Notes: generated by a model not told the origin, from the letters alone. A stretch of 64,000 nucleotides of DNA from an uncultured beta proteobacterium (GCA_902825845.1 CADECM010000003.1:75028-139027), one strand, 5' to 3'; positions 37,685-47,164 are shown, counted from the first letter of the stretch. Numbers and translations are program-made.

Positions 37685-39421
37685 ATGGCTGGCGAATTCC
37701 AGGTGAGCGGCAGGAATGCCGCGGCGCTGTTCACGTTGAAACTGCATCGCGGCGACGGCATGGTGCTGCTGGCGATGAACTGGAAGCAGGGCAAGCCGCC
37801 GACCGATTTCGTCGGCTTCGCCATCGAATATAAAGAGCCCGGCGGTGACCGCTTTTATGCGCTGAAGAACCGCCTGGCCTTTCTGGGCGCCGGCGACAAG
37901 ATCAATCCAAATACCCTGTCGACGCGATTGTCGCCGATTCAGAAATTCCGCTGGGTGCACTTTCCGCGCAATGCCGAGTTGCCGGGCGAATTCGTCTATA
38001 AGGTAACGCCGGTTTTCATGAATGCCGGCGATGAGCTCAGCTATGGCGAGCCGCAGGAGGCGCCCATTGCGCTGCAGCGTGAAACGTATCCCGGCAAACT
38101 CAATGTGTCGTTTACGCGGGGCTTTGTGTCGTCGCAGGCGTTTGTCGACCGCTACGGGGCGAAGTCAATTCCCACACTATTGCCGGGCACCGCAGACGAG
38201 GGGCTGGCGTTCGTGCCGACGTTGCCCAAGGCGGAGGAAGCACTGGCGTGGATGGGTTTCGAGGCGCGCAGCGCAATACTCGAAGTGCTGGATCTGTCCA
38301 TCGCCGACAAGAGCGCGCAGGTACGCGCGGTGATTTACGATCTCAATGAACCGGGCATTGTGTCGCGTCTGGAAAAGCTGGGCACGCGCCTGAAGATCAT
38401 CATTGACGATCAGGGAGGGCACGGCAAGGCGACATCCGCCGAGAGCAAGGCCGCGGCGCGGCTGGTGTTGTCTGCGGGTGCGGAGAATGTGAAGCGCCAG
38501 CATATGGGCAGTCTTCAGCACAACAAGACCTTTGTGGTGAACGGTTCCAAGGTCAAGGCGGTCGTGTGCGGATCGACCAATCAGTCCTGGCGCGGCTTAT
38601 ATGTGCAGAACAACAGCGCGATCATCTTGCGCGGCGCGAATCCGGTCAAACGGTTCACCAACGCCTTTAACGATTACTGGGCGAACGACAATGCCGCCGG
38701 ATTCGGCGCCACCAGTTCTGCCAAGTGGCATGGCCTTGGGCTGACGGGTATCAGTGCCAAGGTGGCTTTTTCACCGCACGCCGCGGGCAACGCCGTGCTG
38801 CAAAGCATCGCCGACGATATCGCCGGCAAAACCACATCCAGCCTGTTTTTCTCGCTGGCGTTTTTGTACCAGACGCCGGGCCCGGTGCTCGATGCGATCC
38901 GGAAAATCAAGCAGGACGCAAAGGTGTTTTCCTACGGCATTTCCGATCACCAGGTGAAGGCGCTCGACGATACGCAGGTGGCCGGCGTCGATCTGCAAAA
39001 ACCGAACGGCGTGGTTAAAGTGATCAGCCCGGCGGCGCTGTCGGCCAATGTGCCGGAGCCGTTCAAGTCGGAACCGGTCGGCGGCGGCGGCACGCGCATG
39101 CATCACAAGTTCATCGTCATCGATTTCGACAAGCCCACGGCGCGCGTGTACATGGGTTCCTATAATTTCTCCGGCGCGGCGGATCTCAGCAACGGGGAAA
39201 ATCTGTTGTGCATCCGAGATCGTCGCATCGCGGTGTCCTACATGATCGAGGCGTTGCGCATCTTCGATCATTATCATTTTCGCGCCAACCAGGCCGACGC
39301 CAAAACGGCGAAGAAGCAACTCTTTCTGGCCAGGCCGCCACGCAAACCCGGCCCGCACCCGTGGTGGTCCGAGGACTATTCCAACGCGCGAAAGATTCGC
39401 GATCGCGAGTTGTTTGCATAG
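37685..39421 (+). CDS. Phospholipase-D-like protein with two HKD motifs
   Basis: A protein of 578 residues. The N-terminal part (1-120) looks like a beta-rich domain (GFAIEYKEPGGDRFYALKNR). The PLD domains carry QHNKTFVVNGSKVKAVVCGS (His279, Lys281, but Asn where the HKD Asp is expected) and MHHKFIVIDF followed by VYMGSYNFSG (His473, Lys475, Asp480). So only the second motif is canonical. The family hydrolyses phosphodiesters, including phospholipids and nucleic acids. No signal peptide is visible. GGGAGAA lies upstream of the ATG. Confidence 0.88.
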   Translation: MAGEFQVSGRNAAALFTLKLHRGDGMVLLAMNWKQGKPPTDFVGFAIEYKEPGGDRFYALKNRLAFLGAGDKINPNTLSTRLSPIQKFRWVHFPRNAELPGEFVYKVTPVFMNAGDELSYGEPQEAPIALQRETYPGKLNVSFTRGFVSSQAFVDRYGAKSIPTLLPGTADEGLAFVPTLPKAEEALAWMGFEARSAILEVLDLSIADKSAQVRAVIYDLNEPGIVSRLEKLGTRLKIIIDDQGGHGKATSAESKAAARLVLSAGAENVKRQHMGSLQHNKTFVVNGSKVKAVVCGSTNQSWRGLYVQNNSAIILRGANPVKRFTNAFNDYWANDNAAGFGATSSAKWHGLGLTGISAKVAFSPHAAGNAVLQSIADDIAGKTTSSLFFSLAFLYQTPGPVLDAIRKIKQDAKVFSYGISDHQVKALDDTQVAGVDLQKPNGVVKVISPAALSANVPEPFKSEPVGGGGTRMHHKFIVIDFDKPTARVYMGSYNFSGAADLSNGENLLCIRDRRIAVSYMIEALRIFDHYHFRANQADAKTAKKQLFLARPPRKPGPHPWWSEDYSNARKIRDRELFA

Positions 39422-39450
39422 CATCGCCAGGAACACGGAATGGCAGTATC

Positions 39451-39487
39451 TATTTAACTAATTGATTTTAAACAATAAATTATATAA
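39451..39487 (+). repeat. AT-rich dispersed element, copy F
   Basis: TTTAACTA-ATTGATTTTAAACAAT-AAATTAT. The 16-base core at 39461-39476 is identical to copy B. It lies 29 bases after the PLD gene stop, between convergent genes. Confidence 0.75.
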
Positions 39488-39496
39488 CGAGTCGAT

Positions 39497-39529
39497 AAAA
39501 AAACGGCTGCCAAAATGCACGGCAGCCGT
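39497..39529 (-). terminator. Intrinsic terminator of the class II aldolase gene
   Basis: ACGGCTGCC, a nine-base loop and GGCAGCCGT form a 9-bp stem. On the minus strand it is followed by seven T. It lies 30 bases beyond the aldolase stop. Confidence 0.8.
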
Positions 39530-39559
39530 TGCGTGGGCAGGAACCGCGCCCGCAGGCGT

Positions 39560-40348
39560 TCAGTCCATATAGCCCGGATCGACCTGCAGCATCCAGCGCC
39601 GCACGGCTGCCCACAGCAGCGCCGGGCCGTCGGAGGTGTCGATGTTGTCTTTCTTCACGATCTGCGTGGTTTGCGTTGCGGTCTTGCGGATGACGTCCAT
39701 CGGCGGGTAGATCAGTTCCGCGCCGCCGGCCTGCGCCATCACCTGCGTCTCGCACGCACTTTCGATGCGCCGCATCAGGTGGAACGCATGGCCCATGGTC
39801 GGGCCGCAGGTCAGCAGGCCGTGATTGCGCAGGATCGCCACGTTCTTGTTGCCGAGGGCTGCCGCGATCTGGTCGCTTTCTTCGGTGTCGTTGGTCACGC
39901 CCTGCACGTCGTAATAGGCGATCTTGTCGTGCAAATGCATCGCGCCGAGGTTGATCGGCAGCAAGCCCTGCTTCTGGCAGGCCACCGCGACGCCGGCTCT
40001 GGAATGCGTATGAATTACGGCATGCGCGTCCTCGCGTGCCATGTGAATCGAGCGGTGTACCACGAAGCCCGCCATCAGCACCGGATACTGCGACGGCGTG
40101 AGCTTGTTGCCGTCGATGTCGACCTTGAGCAGGTTGGAGGCGGTGATCTCGTTGTAGAGCAGGCCGAACGGATTGATCAGGAAATGCGACTGGGTGCCGG
40201 GCACGCGCGTCGAAATATGGTTGTAAATAATGCTGTGGTGCCAACCCATCGCCGCCACCGCGCGGTAGGCGCAGGCGAGGTCGACGCGGGCTTCCCATTC
40301 TTCGGGCGAGCATTCGATTTTGGGGGCGGATGTGAGCGGGGCGTTCAT
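39560..40348 (-). CDS. Class II aldolase/adducin family protein
   Basis: A protein of 262 residues with the class II aldolase fold: YNHISTRVPGTQSHFLINPF, AVIHTHSRAGVAVACQKQG (metal-binding His pair), and the final His region NHGLLTCGPTMGHAFHLMRR. The family uses a divalent metal for aldol cleavage or decarboxylation of sugar phosphates or sugar acids. AGGGAGA lies upstream of the ATG at 40348. It is divergent from the enolase-superfamily gene at 40603, and the two probably act on related substrates. Confidence 0.88.
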   Translation of the reverse strand: MNAPLTSAPKIECSPEEWEARVDLACAYRAVAAMGWHHSIIYNHISTRVPGTQSHFLINPFGLLYNEITASNLLKVDIDGNKLTPSQYPVLMAGFVVHRSIHMAREDAHAVIHTHSRAGVAVACQKQGLLPINLGAMHLHDKIAYYDVQGVTNDTEESDQIAAALGNKNVAILRNHGLLTCGPTMGHAFHLMRRIESACETQVMAQAGGAELIYPPMDVIRKTATQTTQIVKKDNIDTSDGPALLWAAVRRWMLQVDPGYMD

Positions 40349-40602
40349 GCGAGTCTCCCTGGGAACGATTGTTAAGGGTTGTGGGTGCCGGGGTCGACGC
40401 CATGACAAGCCGCCGCAGCCGGGGCGTATTCTACGCTGAAGCGGGATGGCGTCACGGCGCGCAGCGGTAATTTCGCCGCAATGGCCAGATGCTGGAATAG
40501 CGCATCCCGCATGGGCGGAAAAGCGCTGGCATGGCGGGCGTTGCTCGGTTATCGTTTGATCATGTGAGCGTCCACCACCGTCAACAGGACTGATCCGCGC
40601 CA

Positions 40603-41733
40603 ATGAAAATCACCGAAGTCAAAGCCTGTGCCCTGAGTTTCAAACTCGACAACGCCCCGCGCCGCGGCGTCGGCCAGCCGATTAAGAAAGACACGGTGGT
40701 GGTGCGCGTGAAGACCGAAGATGGCATCACCGGCTACGGTGAAGCGCATCATGCGCTGGCACCGACGCTGGTGGCTGAACTGGTGAATCAGAATCTGGCC
40801 CCCATCGTGGTTGGCTCCAATGCAATGGAAGTCGAGGACATCTGGAATCGCATTTATCTCAAGCAGGGGCAGACGCATGGTCCCGGCAACGCGCTCTACA
40901 AGGCGCTGTCGGGCGTGGACGTCGCGTTGTGGGATGTGCGCGGCAAGGCGCTGAAGCAGCCGGTGTACCGCCTGCTGGGCGGTGCGCGCAAGAAAATCCG
41001 CGCCTATGCCGGCGGCGTGTGCATGGGCTTCAAGCCGCCGCCCGCGCTGCTGGAGGAAGCGCAAAGCTTTGTCGCCAAGGGCTATACCGCGATCAAGCTG
41101 CGCATGGGCGACACGGTGGACAACGATCTCGCGCGCGTGCGCGCGGTGCGCAAGGGGCTGGGCGAGGGTATCGATATCGCGGTCGACATCAACACGCGTT
41201 ACAGCTATCTCGACCTGCAGCGCGCGCTGCCGGGTTTTGAGGAGTGCCGCGTGTTCTGGATCGAGGAGCCGTTCGCGCCGGACGCGATTGCCGACTACGC
41301 ACACTTCAACGCGCGCACGCGGGTGCCGCTCGCCGGCGGTGAAAACCATTTTCTGCGCTATCAGGCGCGCGAACTGCTGGAGCGCAGGGCTGTGGATGTG
41401 ATTCAGCCCGATCCATGCAAGGCGGGCGGTATTACTGAAACCAAGAAAATCGCCGATCTCGCAGCCGCCTTCCGCCGCGCGTTCGCGCCGCATGTGGGCA
41501 TGAGTGCCATCGATGCGGCGGCTTGCGTGCACCTGCTGTGCGCCGCTTCGAACGCGCTGATCTACGAGAGCGATTGTTCGGCGTTCAATCCGTTTCGTGA
41601 TGAACTGTGCAGCGGGCACCCGCAGGTGATCGACGGTTATATCCAGCCGTCGGAAGCGCCGGGCCTCGGCTTCGAGGTGGATGAATCGTTGTTCGACAAG
41701 CTGCCCGGCATCGCCGGGCCGTGTTACGTTTGA
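40603..41733 (+). CDS. Mandelate racemase/muconate lactonizing enzyme family protein
   Basis: A protein of 376 residues of the enolase superfamily. The capping domain is followed by the barrel motifs GYTAIKLRMGD (KxR), AVDIN (Asp), FWIEEPFAPD (Glu), AGGENHF (Glu) and PDPCKAGGITETKKIADLAA; HVGMSAIDAAA closes the barrel. Members dehydrate sugar acids or racemise and cycloisomerise aromatics. The exact reaction is not resolved. First gene of a likely operon: 24 bases to the next gene. Confidence 0.9.
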   Translation: MKITEVKACALSFKLDNAPRRGVGQPIKKDTVVVRVKTEDGITGYGEAHHALAPTLVAELVNQNLAPIVVGSNAMEVEDIWNRIYLKQGQTHGPGNALYKALSGVDVALWDVRGKALKQPVYRLLGGARKKIRAYAGGVCMGFKPPPALLEEAQSFVAKGYTAIKLRMGDTVDNDLARVRAVRKGLGEGIDIAVDINTRYSYLDLQRALPGFEECRVFWIEEPFAPDAIADYAHFNARTRVPLAGGENHFLRYQARELLERRAVDVIQPDPCKAGGITETKKIADLAAAFRRAFAPHVGMSAIDAAACVHLLCAASNALIYESDCSAFNPFRDELCSGHPQVIDGYIQPSEAPGLGFEVDESLFDKLPGIAGPCYV

Positions 41734-41757
41734 GCCGGCATCCGGAGGCATGACACC

Positions 41758-42882
41758 ATGAAGGCATTGGTCATTGGCGGCACCGGGCCCTCGGGGCCGT
41801 ACATTGTCAACGGGCTGCTCGCGCGCGGGCACGACGTTACCATCCTGCACGGCGGGCAGCACGAAGTCGAATTCGCGCAACCGGTCGAACACATCCACAC
41901 CGATCCGCATTTCGAAGAAACCCTGGCGCCGGCGCTGGCCGGGCGCAGCTTCGACATCGTGCTGGCCACCTATGGGCGCATGCGCATCATCGCGCAGCTG
42001 CTCAAGGGCAGGACGGGACGCTTTATCGGCGCCGGCGGATCGAGCGTCTACGCGCCGCCCGACGATCCGCGCTGGGGCCCGCTGGGCCGGCCGCTGCTGC
42101 TGCCGGAAGACGGTCCGCGCTGCGACGATCCCGTGGGACCGAAATTCAATCACCTGATGTGGGTGACCGAGGAAGCGGTGATGCAGGCCCACCGCGAGGG
42201 ACACTACAACGCGACCTATTTCCGCTACCCGCTGCTGTATGGCCCGCACGCGCCGGGCAATGCCGACTGGAGCCTGGTGCGAAGGATATTGGATGGCCGC
42301 AAGCAGGTGGTGATCCCGGCCAACGGCTTGTTGAAGCGCCGCGGCTATGCGCAAAACGTCGCGCACGCGCTGCTTCTGGCGGTGGATCAGCCTCAGGCAT
42401 CGGCGGGGCAGATCTACAACATTCGTGACGAGCAGCAGTACACGCAACGCCAGTATGTCGACTTCATCGCGCGCCACCTGCGGCATGACTGGGCGGTGTT
42501 CGAAGTGCTGCCGGCGCTGGCGCAGCGCGTGTACAAGGGCGGCGCCGCGCCGTTTCGCGACGCGGTGATTGAATTCGACATCAGCAAGATCAAGACGCAA
42601 CTGGGTTATCGCGATATCGTCACGCCCGCAGAGGCACTCGCCGCAACCGTGGACTGGCTGGCCGCGAATCGCCCGCCCGCGGGCGGCGAGATTGAGCGCC
42701 AGCTCGGCGACCCGTTTGCCTATGCCGCCGAAGATGCGCTGATCGCCGCGTTTCGATCCGGCACTGAGGCGATGGAGCGCGTGGTGTTTCCGGAGATGAA
42801 GCTCGGCCACATGTACCGCCATCCGAAAAAGCCCGGCGAAGCGTGGTCGCCGCCCGCGCGCCAGCACGGCCAGCCGCATTGA
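41758..42882 (+). CDS. NAD-dependent epimerase/dehydratase (extended SDR-like) protein
   Basis: A protein of 374 residues with an N-terminal Rossmann motif MKALVIGGTGPSGPYIVNGL and IGAGGSSVYAPP. The classical YxxxK region reads PKFNHLMWVTEE, with Phe at the Tyr position, so the active site is atypical. The C-terminal part (VIEFDISKIKTQLGYRDIVT, PAEALAATVDWLA) is conserved in epimerases. It lies between an enolase-type enzyme and a D-hydroxyacid dehydrogenase. Confidence 0.85.
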   Translation: MKALVIGGTGPSGPYIVNGLLARGHDVTILHGGQHEVEFAQPVEHIHTDPHFEETLAPALAGRSFDIVLATYGRMRIIAQLLKGRTGRFIGAGGSSVYAPPDDPRWGPLGRPLLLPEDGPRCDDPVGPKFNHLMWVTEEAVMQAHREGHYNATYFRYPLLYGPHAPGNADWSLVRRILDGRKQVVIPANGLLKRRGYAQNVAHALLLAVDQPQASAGQIYNIRDEQQYTQRQYVDFIARHLRHDWAVFEVLPALAQRVYKGGAAPFRDAVIEFDISKIKTQLGYRDIVTPAEALAATVDWLAANRPPAGGEIERQLGDPFAYAAEDALIAAFRSGTEAMERVVFPEMKLGHMYRHPKKPGEAWSPPARQHGQPH

Positions 42883-42900
42883 AGTCGAAGGAGTCCTGCG

Positions 42901-43863
42901 ATGAAATTCCTTATGTTGCCGCCACAGACCGAATTCACCCGCGCGTGGGCGGCGCGGCTGTCCGCCACGCTGCCGGAGGCGACCGTCACCGTGGCCGAAG
43001 ACCTCGCGCAGGCGCAAGGTGCCGTCGGTGACGCCGATGCGGTGTTCGGCACGCTGACTCCGGACCTGCTGCCGCTGGCACGCAAGTTGCGCTGGATACA
43101 GGCGCCCCATGCGGCGCCGCCGGCGGGTTACTACTACCCAGAGTTGATTGCGCATCCGGTGGTGGTGACCAATTTCCGTGAAATCTACAACGACCATATC
43201 AGCGCGCACATCATGATGTATGTGCTCAATTTTGCGCGCGGCATGCAGCGCTTTATCCCGCAGCAGCAGCGGCGTGAGTGGTCGCGTCCGCCGCGCGACA
43301 CGGGTGTGGTGGCGCTGACCGAAGCGACCGCGCTGATTGTGGGCGTGGGCGGCATCGGCAGCGAAACGGCGCGGCTCGCCAGCGCCTTTGGCATGCGTGT
43401 GATTGGTTTGGATGCGCGCCGCGAAAGCGCGCCGCCGGGTGTCGCAGAATTGCATCCGCCGGAGTCGCTCGATGCCTTGCTGCCGCAGGCGGACTTTGTC
43501 ATTCTGACGGTTCCGCATACGCCGGCCACCGAGGGATTTTTCGGTCGCGAACGCTTTCGCCGCATGAAGCCGACCGCGTTTTTCATCAACATCGGCCGCG
43601 GCAGGACCACGCGGCTCGATGACCTGACGCAGGCGCTCAGGGATGGCGTTATCGCCGGTGCCGGACTGGATGTGTTCGAGACCGAACCGTTGCCCGCCGA
43701 CCATCCACTGTGGACCTTGCCGGGCGTCATTCTCACGCCGCATATGGCGGGTTTCGGCCCGCATGTGAACGAACGCCGTTACGACATCATTCTCGACAAC
43801 TGCCGCCGCTTCATGAGTGGCAAGACCTTGCGCAACATTGTCGACAAACAGAACTGGTTCTGA
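42901..43863 (+). CDS. D-2-hydroxyacid dehydrogenase
   Basis: A protein of 320 residues: KLRWIQAPHAAPPAGYYYPE, the NAD(P)-binding LIVGVGGIGSETARLASAFG, the catalytic Arg in NIGRGRTTRLDDLTQAL, the Glu region VFETEPLPADHPLW and the catalytic His in LTPHMAGFGPHVNERR. It interconverts a D-2-hydroxyacid and a 2-oxoacid. GAAGGAG lies upstream of the ATG. Its place in the operon fits the step after a sugar-acid dehydration or similar reaction. Confidence 0.9.
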   Translation: MKFLMLPPQTEFTRAWAARLSATLPEATVTVAEDLAQAQGAVGDADAVFGTLTPDLLPLARKLRWIQAPHAAPPAGYYYPELIAHPVVVTNFREIYNDHISAHIMMYVLNFARGMQRFIPQQQRREWSRPPRDTGVVALTEATALIVGVGGIGSETARLASAFGMRVIGLDARRESAPPGVAELHPPESLDALLPQADFVILTVPHTPATEGFFGRERFRRMKPTAFFINIGRGRTTRLDDLTQALRDGVIAGAGLDVFETEPLPADHPLWTLPGVILTPHMAGFGPHVNERRYDIILDNCRRFMSGKTLRNIVDKQNWF

Positions 43864-43932
43864 CGGCGGCGCGTTTGACCGCGTGGCGCACGGGTGATAG
43901 CGTCAGTTTTTCCCCGGATCAAGGAGCGTCCC

Positions 43933-44370
43933 ATGGCCGAATACATACCCAGTCCCAGGGATTGGGTGCGCGAGCAGGTTGAGTTGTACGAAAGCAGCGG
44001 CGGCACCCAGGGCACCACGCTGCGCGACACCGGCTTGCCGGTGATCATCGTCACCAACACCGGTAACAAGACCGGCGGCATCCGCAAGACGCCGCTGATG
44101 CGGGTCAAGGTGGGCGCGAACTACGTGCTGGTTGGGTCGCAGGGCGGCGCGCCCAATAACCCGGTGTGGGTGTACAACCTGCGGGCCAATCCTGAGGTCG
44201 AGATACGCGATGGCACCGTGGTGCAGTCGATGCGGGTGCGTGAAATTGCGAGCGACACCGAGCGCGCGCCGCTGTGGGATGCAGCGGTTGCCGCCTATCC
44301 GCCATATGCAGATTATCAGAAGAAAACGTCGCGCAAGATTCCAGTGTTCATCGCGGAGCCGCGGCGGTAG
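43933..44370 (+). CDS. Nitroreductase/deazaflavin-dependent oxidoreductase (DDN-like) family protein
   Basis: A protein of 145 residues: YESSGGTQGTTLRDTGLPVI, the family-specific KTGGIRKTPLMRVKVGANYV, and GGAPNNPVWVYNLRANPEVE. This pattern belongs to the split-barrel family that includes mycobacterial Ddn, which uses coenzyme F420. In a proteobacterium the cofactor could be F420 or a substitute flavin. The ATG at 43933 with AAGGAG upstream is used. Last gene of the apparent operon starting at 40603. Confidence 0.88.
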   Translation: MAEYIPSPRDWVREQVELYESSGGTQGTTLRDTGLPVIIVTNTGNKTGGIRKTPLMRVKVGANYVLVGSQGGAPNNPVWVYNLRANPEVEIRDGTVVQSMRVREIASDTERAPLWDAAVAAYPPYADYQKKTSRKIPVFIAEPRR

Positions 44371-44407
44371 TATATAAGTTATTGTTTTTAAACAATTTTT
44401 TGATATT
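44371..44407 (+). repeat. AT-rich dispersed element, copy G
   Basis: TATATAAGTT followed by ATTGTTTTTAAACAAT and TTTTTTGATATT, starting directly after the stop codon of the DDN-like gene. The core is an imperfect palindrome and shares 14 bases with copy A. Confidence 0.75.
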
Positions 44408-44439
44408 CGGTCAGCGGGAAAACTACAACCTGAAGTTCA

Positions 44440-44520
44440 TTAACCACAGATGAACACAAATACACACAGACAAAACCATGCTTCGGTCTATCCGTATTTA
44501 TCTGTGTTTATCTGTGGTTA
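44440..44520. repeat. Inverted repeat of CACAGAT-type units
   Basis: The left arm is TTAACCACAGATGAACACA and onward to 44470. The right arm (44487-44520) ends ATCTGTGTTTATCTGTGGTTA and is nearly its reverse complement. The loop is about 16 bases. It resembles widespread short tandem CACAGAT repeats in many bacteria. It lies between convergent genes. Confidence 0.75.
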
Positions 44521-44535
44521 AAAAGGGGTTGTGAA

Positions 44536-44578
44536 ATCGCCTCGCCGCCGCGGGCTGAACCCACGGCAACGAGGCGAT
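44536..44578. terminator. Terminator-like hairpin between convergent genes
   Basis: ATCGCCTCG (44536-44544) pairs with CGAGGCGAT (44570-44578), with additional inner pairing of CCGC/GGG segments. No U-tract follows. It lies just before the amidohydrolase stop. Confidence 0.5.
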
Positions 44579-44616
44579 GGCGTGATGAAGTGACGCGGCG
44601 TCTGGCGCTCAGGCGC

Positions 44617-46083
44617 TCAGGCCACTTTTGCCAGCGGCACTTCAGCCTGAGCCGTGATCACTGCGGCTGCTTCCTTCTCCACCACCGTGCCTTTGAAAAA
44701 GTCGGCGTTTTGCTTGCCCCACAAGCGCACGGCATTGGCGAACACGAAGTCGCGGAAGTTGTCCTCAGTGATGTGGCCGTCTTCCACCAGTTCGTAGGCC
44801 TCCGGCAGCGGATCGCGATAATCGATCACGTCGAAGTGGCCGATGTCCGAACTGTAGATGGCATTCAACTTCGCGTTGAACGGGTTGCCTTTGCCGAAGG
44901 CCACCGAGTTCATGCGGTCATCCGCTTCGCAGCCAAAATAGTACGGCTTGGCGTAGAGATCGACCCAGTCTTCCTTGCGCGTGATTTTGCACGCGGCATA
45001 GTCGTCGAGCTCAGTACGGCCGCCGGTCAGGCGCATGGTCTCCGGATTGTCGGGCCAGCCGTCGCGTGATTTCAACGCATCCGCGATGGCGGTGTAGCCA
45101 TGCTTTTCAACCAGATTCGCCAGGAGCTTGCGGTCAAGCCTGTCGGGGTTCATGCGCACCAGCGCCGGCGCCCCCTTGCGTTCCCAGTGTTCGATCAGGT
45201 CGCCAAAGAGTTGCGCGGCCCAGCCCACGCCGCCTTCAAGGAAGGCGAAATTAAGTTCGGGGAAGCGCCGCGTCACGCCGCCGAGGAAAATACCCTTGGC
45301 CGTTGCGTGCCCGGCGGCCGCGAAGTGGCCGATGTGGTTATACACAAAGTTGCTGGGCGAATTGCGCAGCCCGAAGTTGTTGCCCGAACTGTGAAAGGTC
45401 GGCGCCATTTTGAGATCGCTGCAGGTCTTCCACACCGCGTCGTAGTTGTAAGGGCTGTCGATGCCAAATGTGTCATACCATACGCTTTCCGTACCCGGCC
45501 CGGCCTTGGGCTCCGCCACTGCGCGCGCGATGTTGCTGCCGAACATGCCGACCTTCAGGCCCAGTTGCTTGACCACGAACTCGAGTTCCTCGCACGCCTC
45601 TTCCGGCGTGTGCATCGGGATGATCGCTGCCACCGTGAGACGATCCTCCAGCCCGCGGAAGTAATCCGCGGTGACGATGTTGTACGCGCGTATCACCGCA
45701 CGGCGTGTGTCATTATCCTTGATGCGCGGCAGACGCAACCCCAGCGTCGGATACACAATGGCAAAGTCGGTGCCGATTTCGTCCAGCCGTTCATATAGCA
45801 ATTTGGGCATCATAGCCGTGGCGCGGTCGAGTGTGTTCTCGGCCTGGCGATTCCAGAACCCGGGCATCGAAACGCGTTGCAACTCACGCTCGCGCGGCGT
45901 CATTTTCAACGTGGTGGTGGTGGTCTGCAGCGCGGCGAGAAAACCATCGGCCGCTTTATTGCCATGCGCCTTGCGCATTTGTTCGCTGAACACTGGTGCA
46001 TATTCCAACCAGTGGCCATCGGCGTCAACGACAGGATGTTTCAACCCGGAATGGATTTTCGCGGGACTCAGATGTGCACTCAT
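44617..46083 (-). CDS. Amidohydrolase family protein (ACMSD-like)
   Basis: A protein of 488 residues of the amidohydrolase-2 (ACMSD/LigW-like) family, with LKHPVVDADGHWLEYAPVFS at the start, EIGTDFAIVYPTLGL, and FAFLEGGVGWAAQLFGDLIE. The metal site is DADGH rather than the usual HxH, as in the longer family members. SSDIGHFDVIDYRDPLPEA near the C-terminus carries the Asp/His of the active site. It probably decarboxylates or hydrolyses a ring acid. GGGAGAA lies upstream of the ATG. No regulator is adjacent. Confidence 0.85.
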   Translation of the reverse strand: MSAHLSPAKIHSGLKHPVVDADGHWLEYAPVFSEQMRKAHGNKAADGFLAALQTTTTTLKMTPRERELQRVSMPGFWNRQAENTLDRATAMMPKLLYERLDEIGTDFAIVYPTLGLRLPRIKDNDTRRAVIRAYNIVTADYFRGLEDRLTVAAIIPMHTPEEACEELEFVVKQLGLKVGMFGSNIARAVAEPKAGPGTESVWYDTFGIDSPYNYDAVWKTCSDLKMAPTFHSSGNNFGLRNSPSNFVYNHIGHFAAAGHATAKGIFLGGVTRRFPELNFAFLEGGVGWAAQLFGDLIEHWERKGAPALVRMNPDRLDRKLLANLVEKHGYTAIADALKSRDGWPDNPETMRLTGGRTELDDYAACKITRKEDWVDLYAKPYYFGCEADDRMNSVAFGKGNPFNAKLNAIYSSDIGHFDVIDYRDPLPEAYELVEDGHITEDNFRDFVFANAVRLWGKQNADFFKGTVVEKEAAAVITAQAEVPLAKVA

Positions 46084-47164
46084 GCTGTTCTCCCATACGT
46101 TCGTTGTGGAAACCCGTTACCGCCGCGCGAAAGCCTGCGCCTGAGCCACGGGGTTGTCAACTGCTTCGGTCTGCCGGAAAAGTCCATCGATCGGACGCAC
46201 GCTAATGCATTGTCCGGCAAGAGGTTTCGGATAGCCGCCAGACCGGCTGGCGTCAATTTGCGGCAACCTCCATGTGCAAATGGCTAGTGTCGATTAAACA
46301 CGCGTACTCGCGCCACCGCATGTGTTTATGGCGGACGGGTGCATCGCGCGCGGCCTTTCGACAAGCTTCAGCCTGCATATGCGAGTGCGCCGTGAAGCCG
46401 AAGACCGTCAACGATTTGAACCACTGTTCTGCTCAATTCTCCGCCGGGCTGTCGGCAAAGAGTGTCAAAACATCAATGCCCACTCGCGGGTGGAAATTAA
46501 GATCACTTCAGTCGGGATGGTCCAAGGGACATCGTTCAGGAAAATACCATCACATAATCCCTGGGCAGGTGCAATTTGTGCAACAGGCCATGTCCTGTCG
46601 TGCGGCGCGTATTTTGTCCCGGGAATTTTACTTGTGCGACTCGTGCGTCGATCTTCTCAAGTCAATAAATCCGGCGTGTTGGGTGTGGGTCATGTTGGCC
46701 CGCGCCTGTGTATGTCTTCGTATCGCCGCGATTGGTTGGCCGCCAACATGTTTGGCTCGCCGAGAGGCGCTTTACGGCACTACTCTCGTACGCGCAACGA
46801 CGCGAGCGTCCAATGTCAGTACATTCTTGAGGGATTCGCGATGACGGCGGTAAGCGCATCGATTCCGGGCCTCCTTATGCTCGCCGCAGGTAACGCCAGC
46901 GTCAATCTTGCGGCTGATAGCACGGTCCTGCCGAACAATTACATTCACGCTGTCGCGTCCGACGCACCACGCGCAGGCCTTTTCCCGCCGTGCCGCGAGA
47001 CTTGCATCCGCAGCCGGGGCGCGCGTTCCTTGGAGGTGGAACAAAGAAGCGATCCAAAATCGCGGCAAAGCGCATACCCGCATGAATGAGCCGGGTGATG
47101 CGCCAACACAACGGTAGGCGACGAAGCATCACCAGGCACTGCATCGATACCAGGACAAACCACG
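46084..47164. other. Region without recognisable gene (decayed DNA)
   Basis: About 1.1 kb. Two long frames (46272-46844 and 46322-47089, plus strand) overlap each other, use codons unlike neighbouring genes, and match no family I know. The DNA is less GC-rich than its surroundings and precedes a broken Bug gene, so I read it as a decayed region. Confidence 0.5.

Noticed and set aside
40549-43764. A 1071-codon minus-strand frame
   Set aside because: It is antisense to three well-supported plus-strand genes and has the His/Arg-rich composition typical of GC-rich shadow frames.
46322-47089. Possible gene of 255 codons
   Set aside because: It overlaps another frame, has no recognisable motif and no ribosome-binding site, and lies in DNA that looks decayed.
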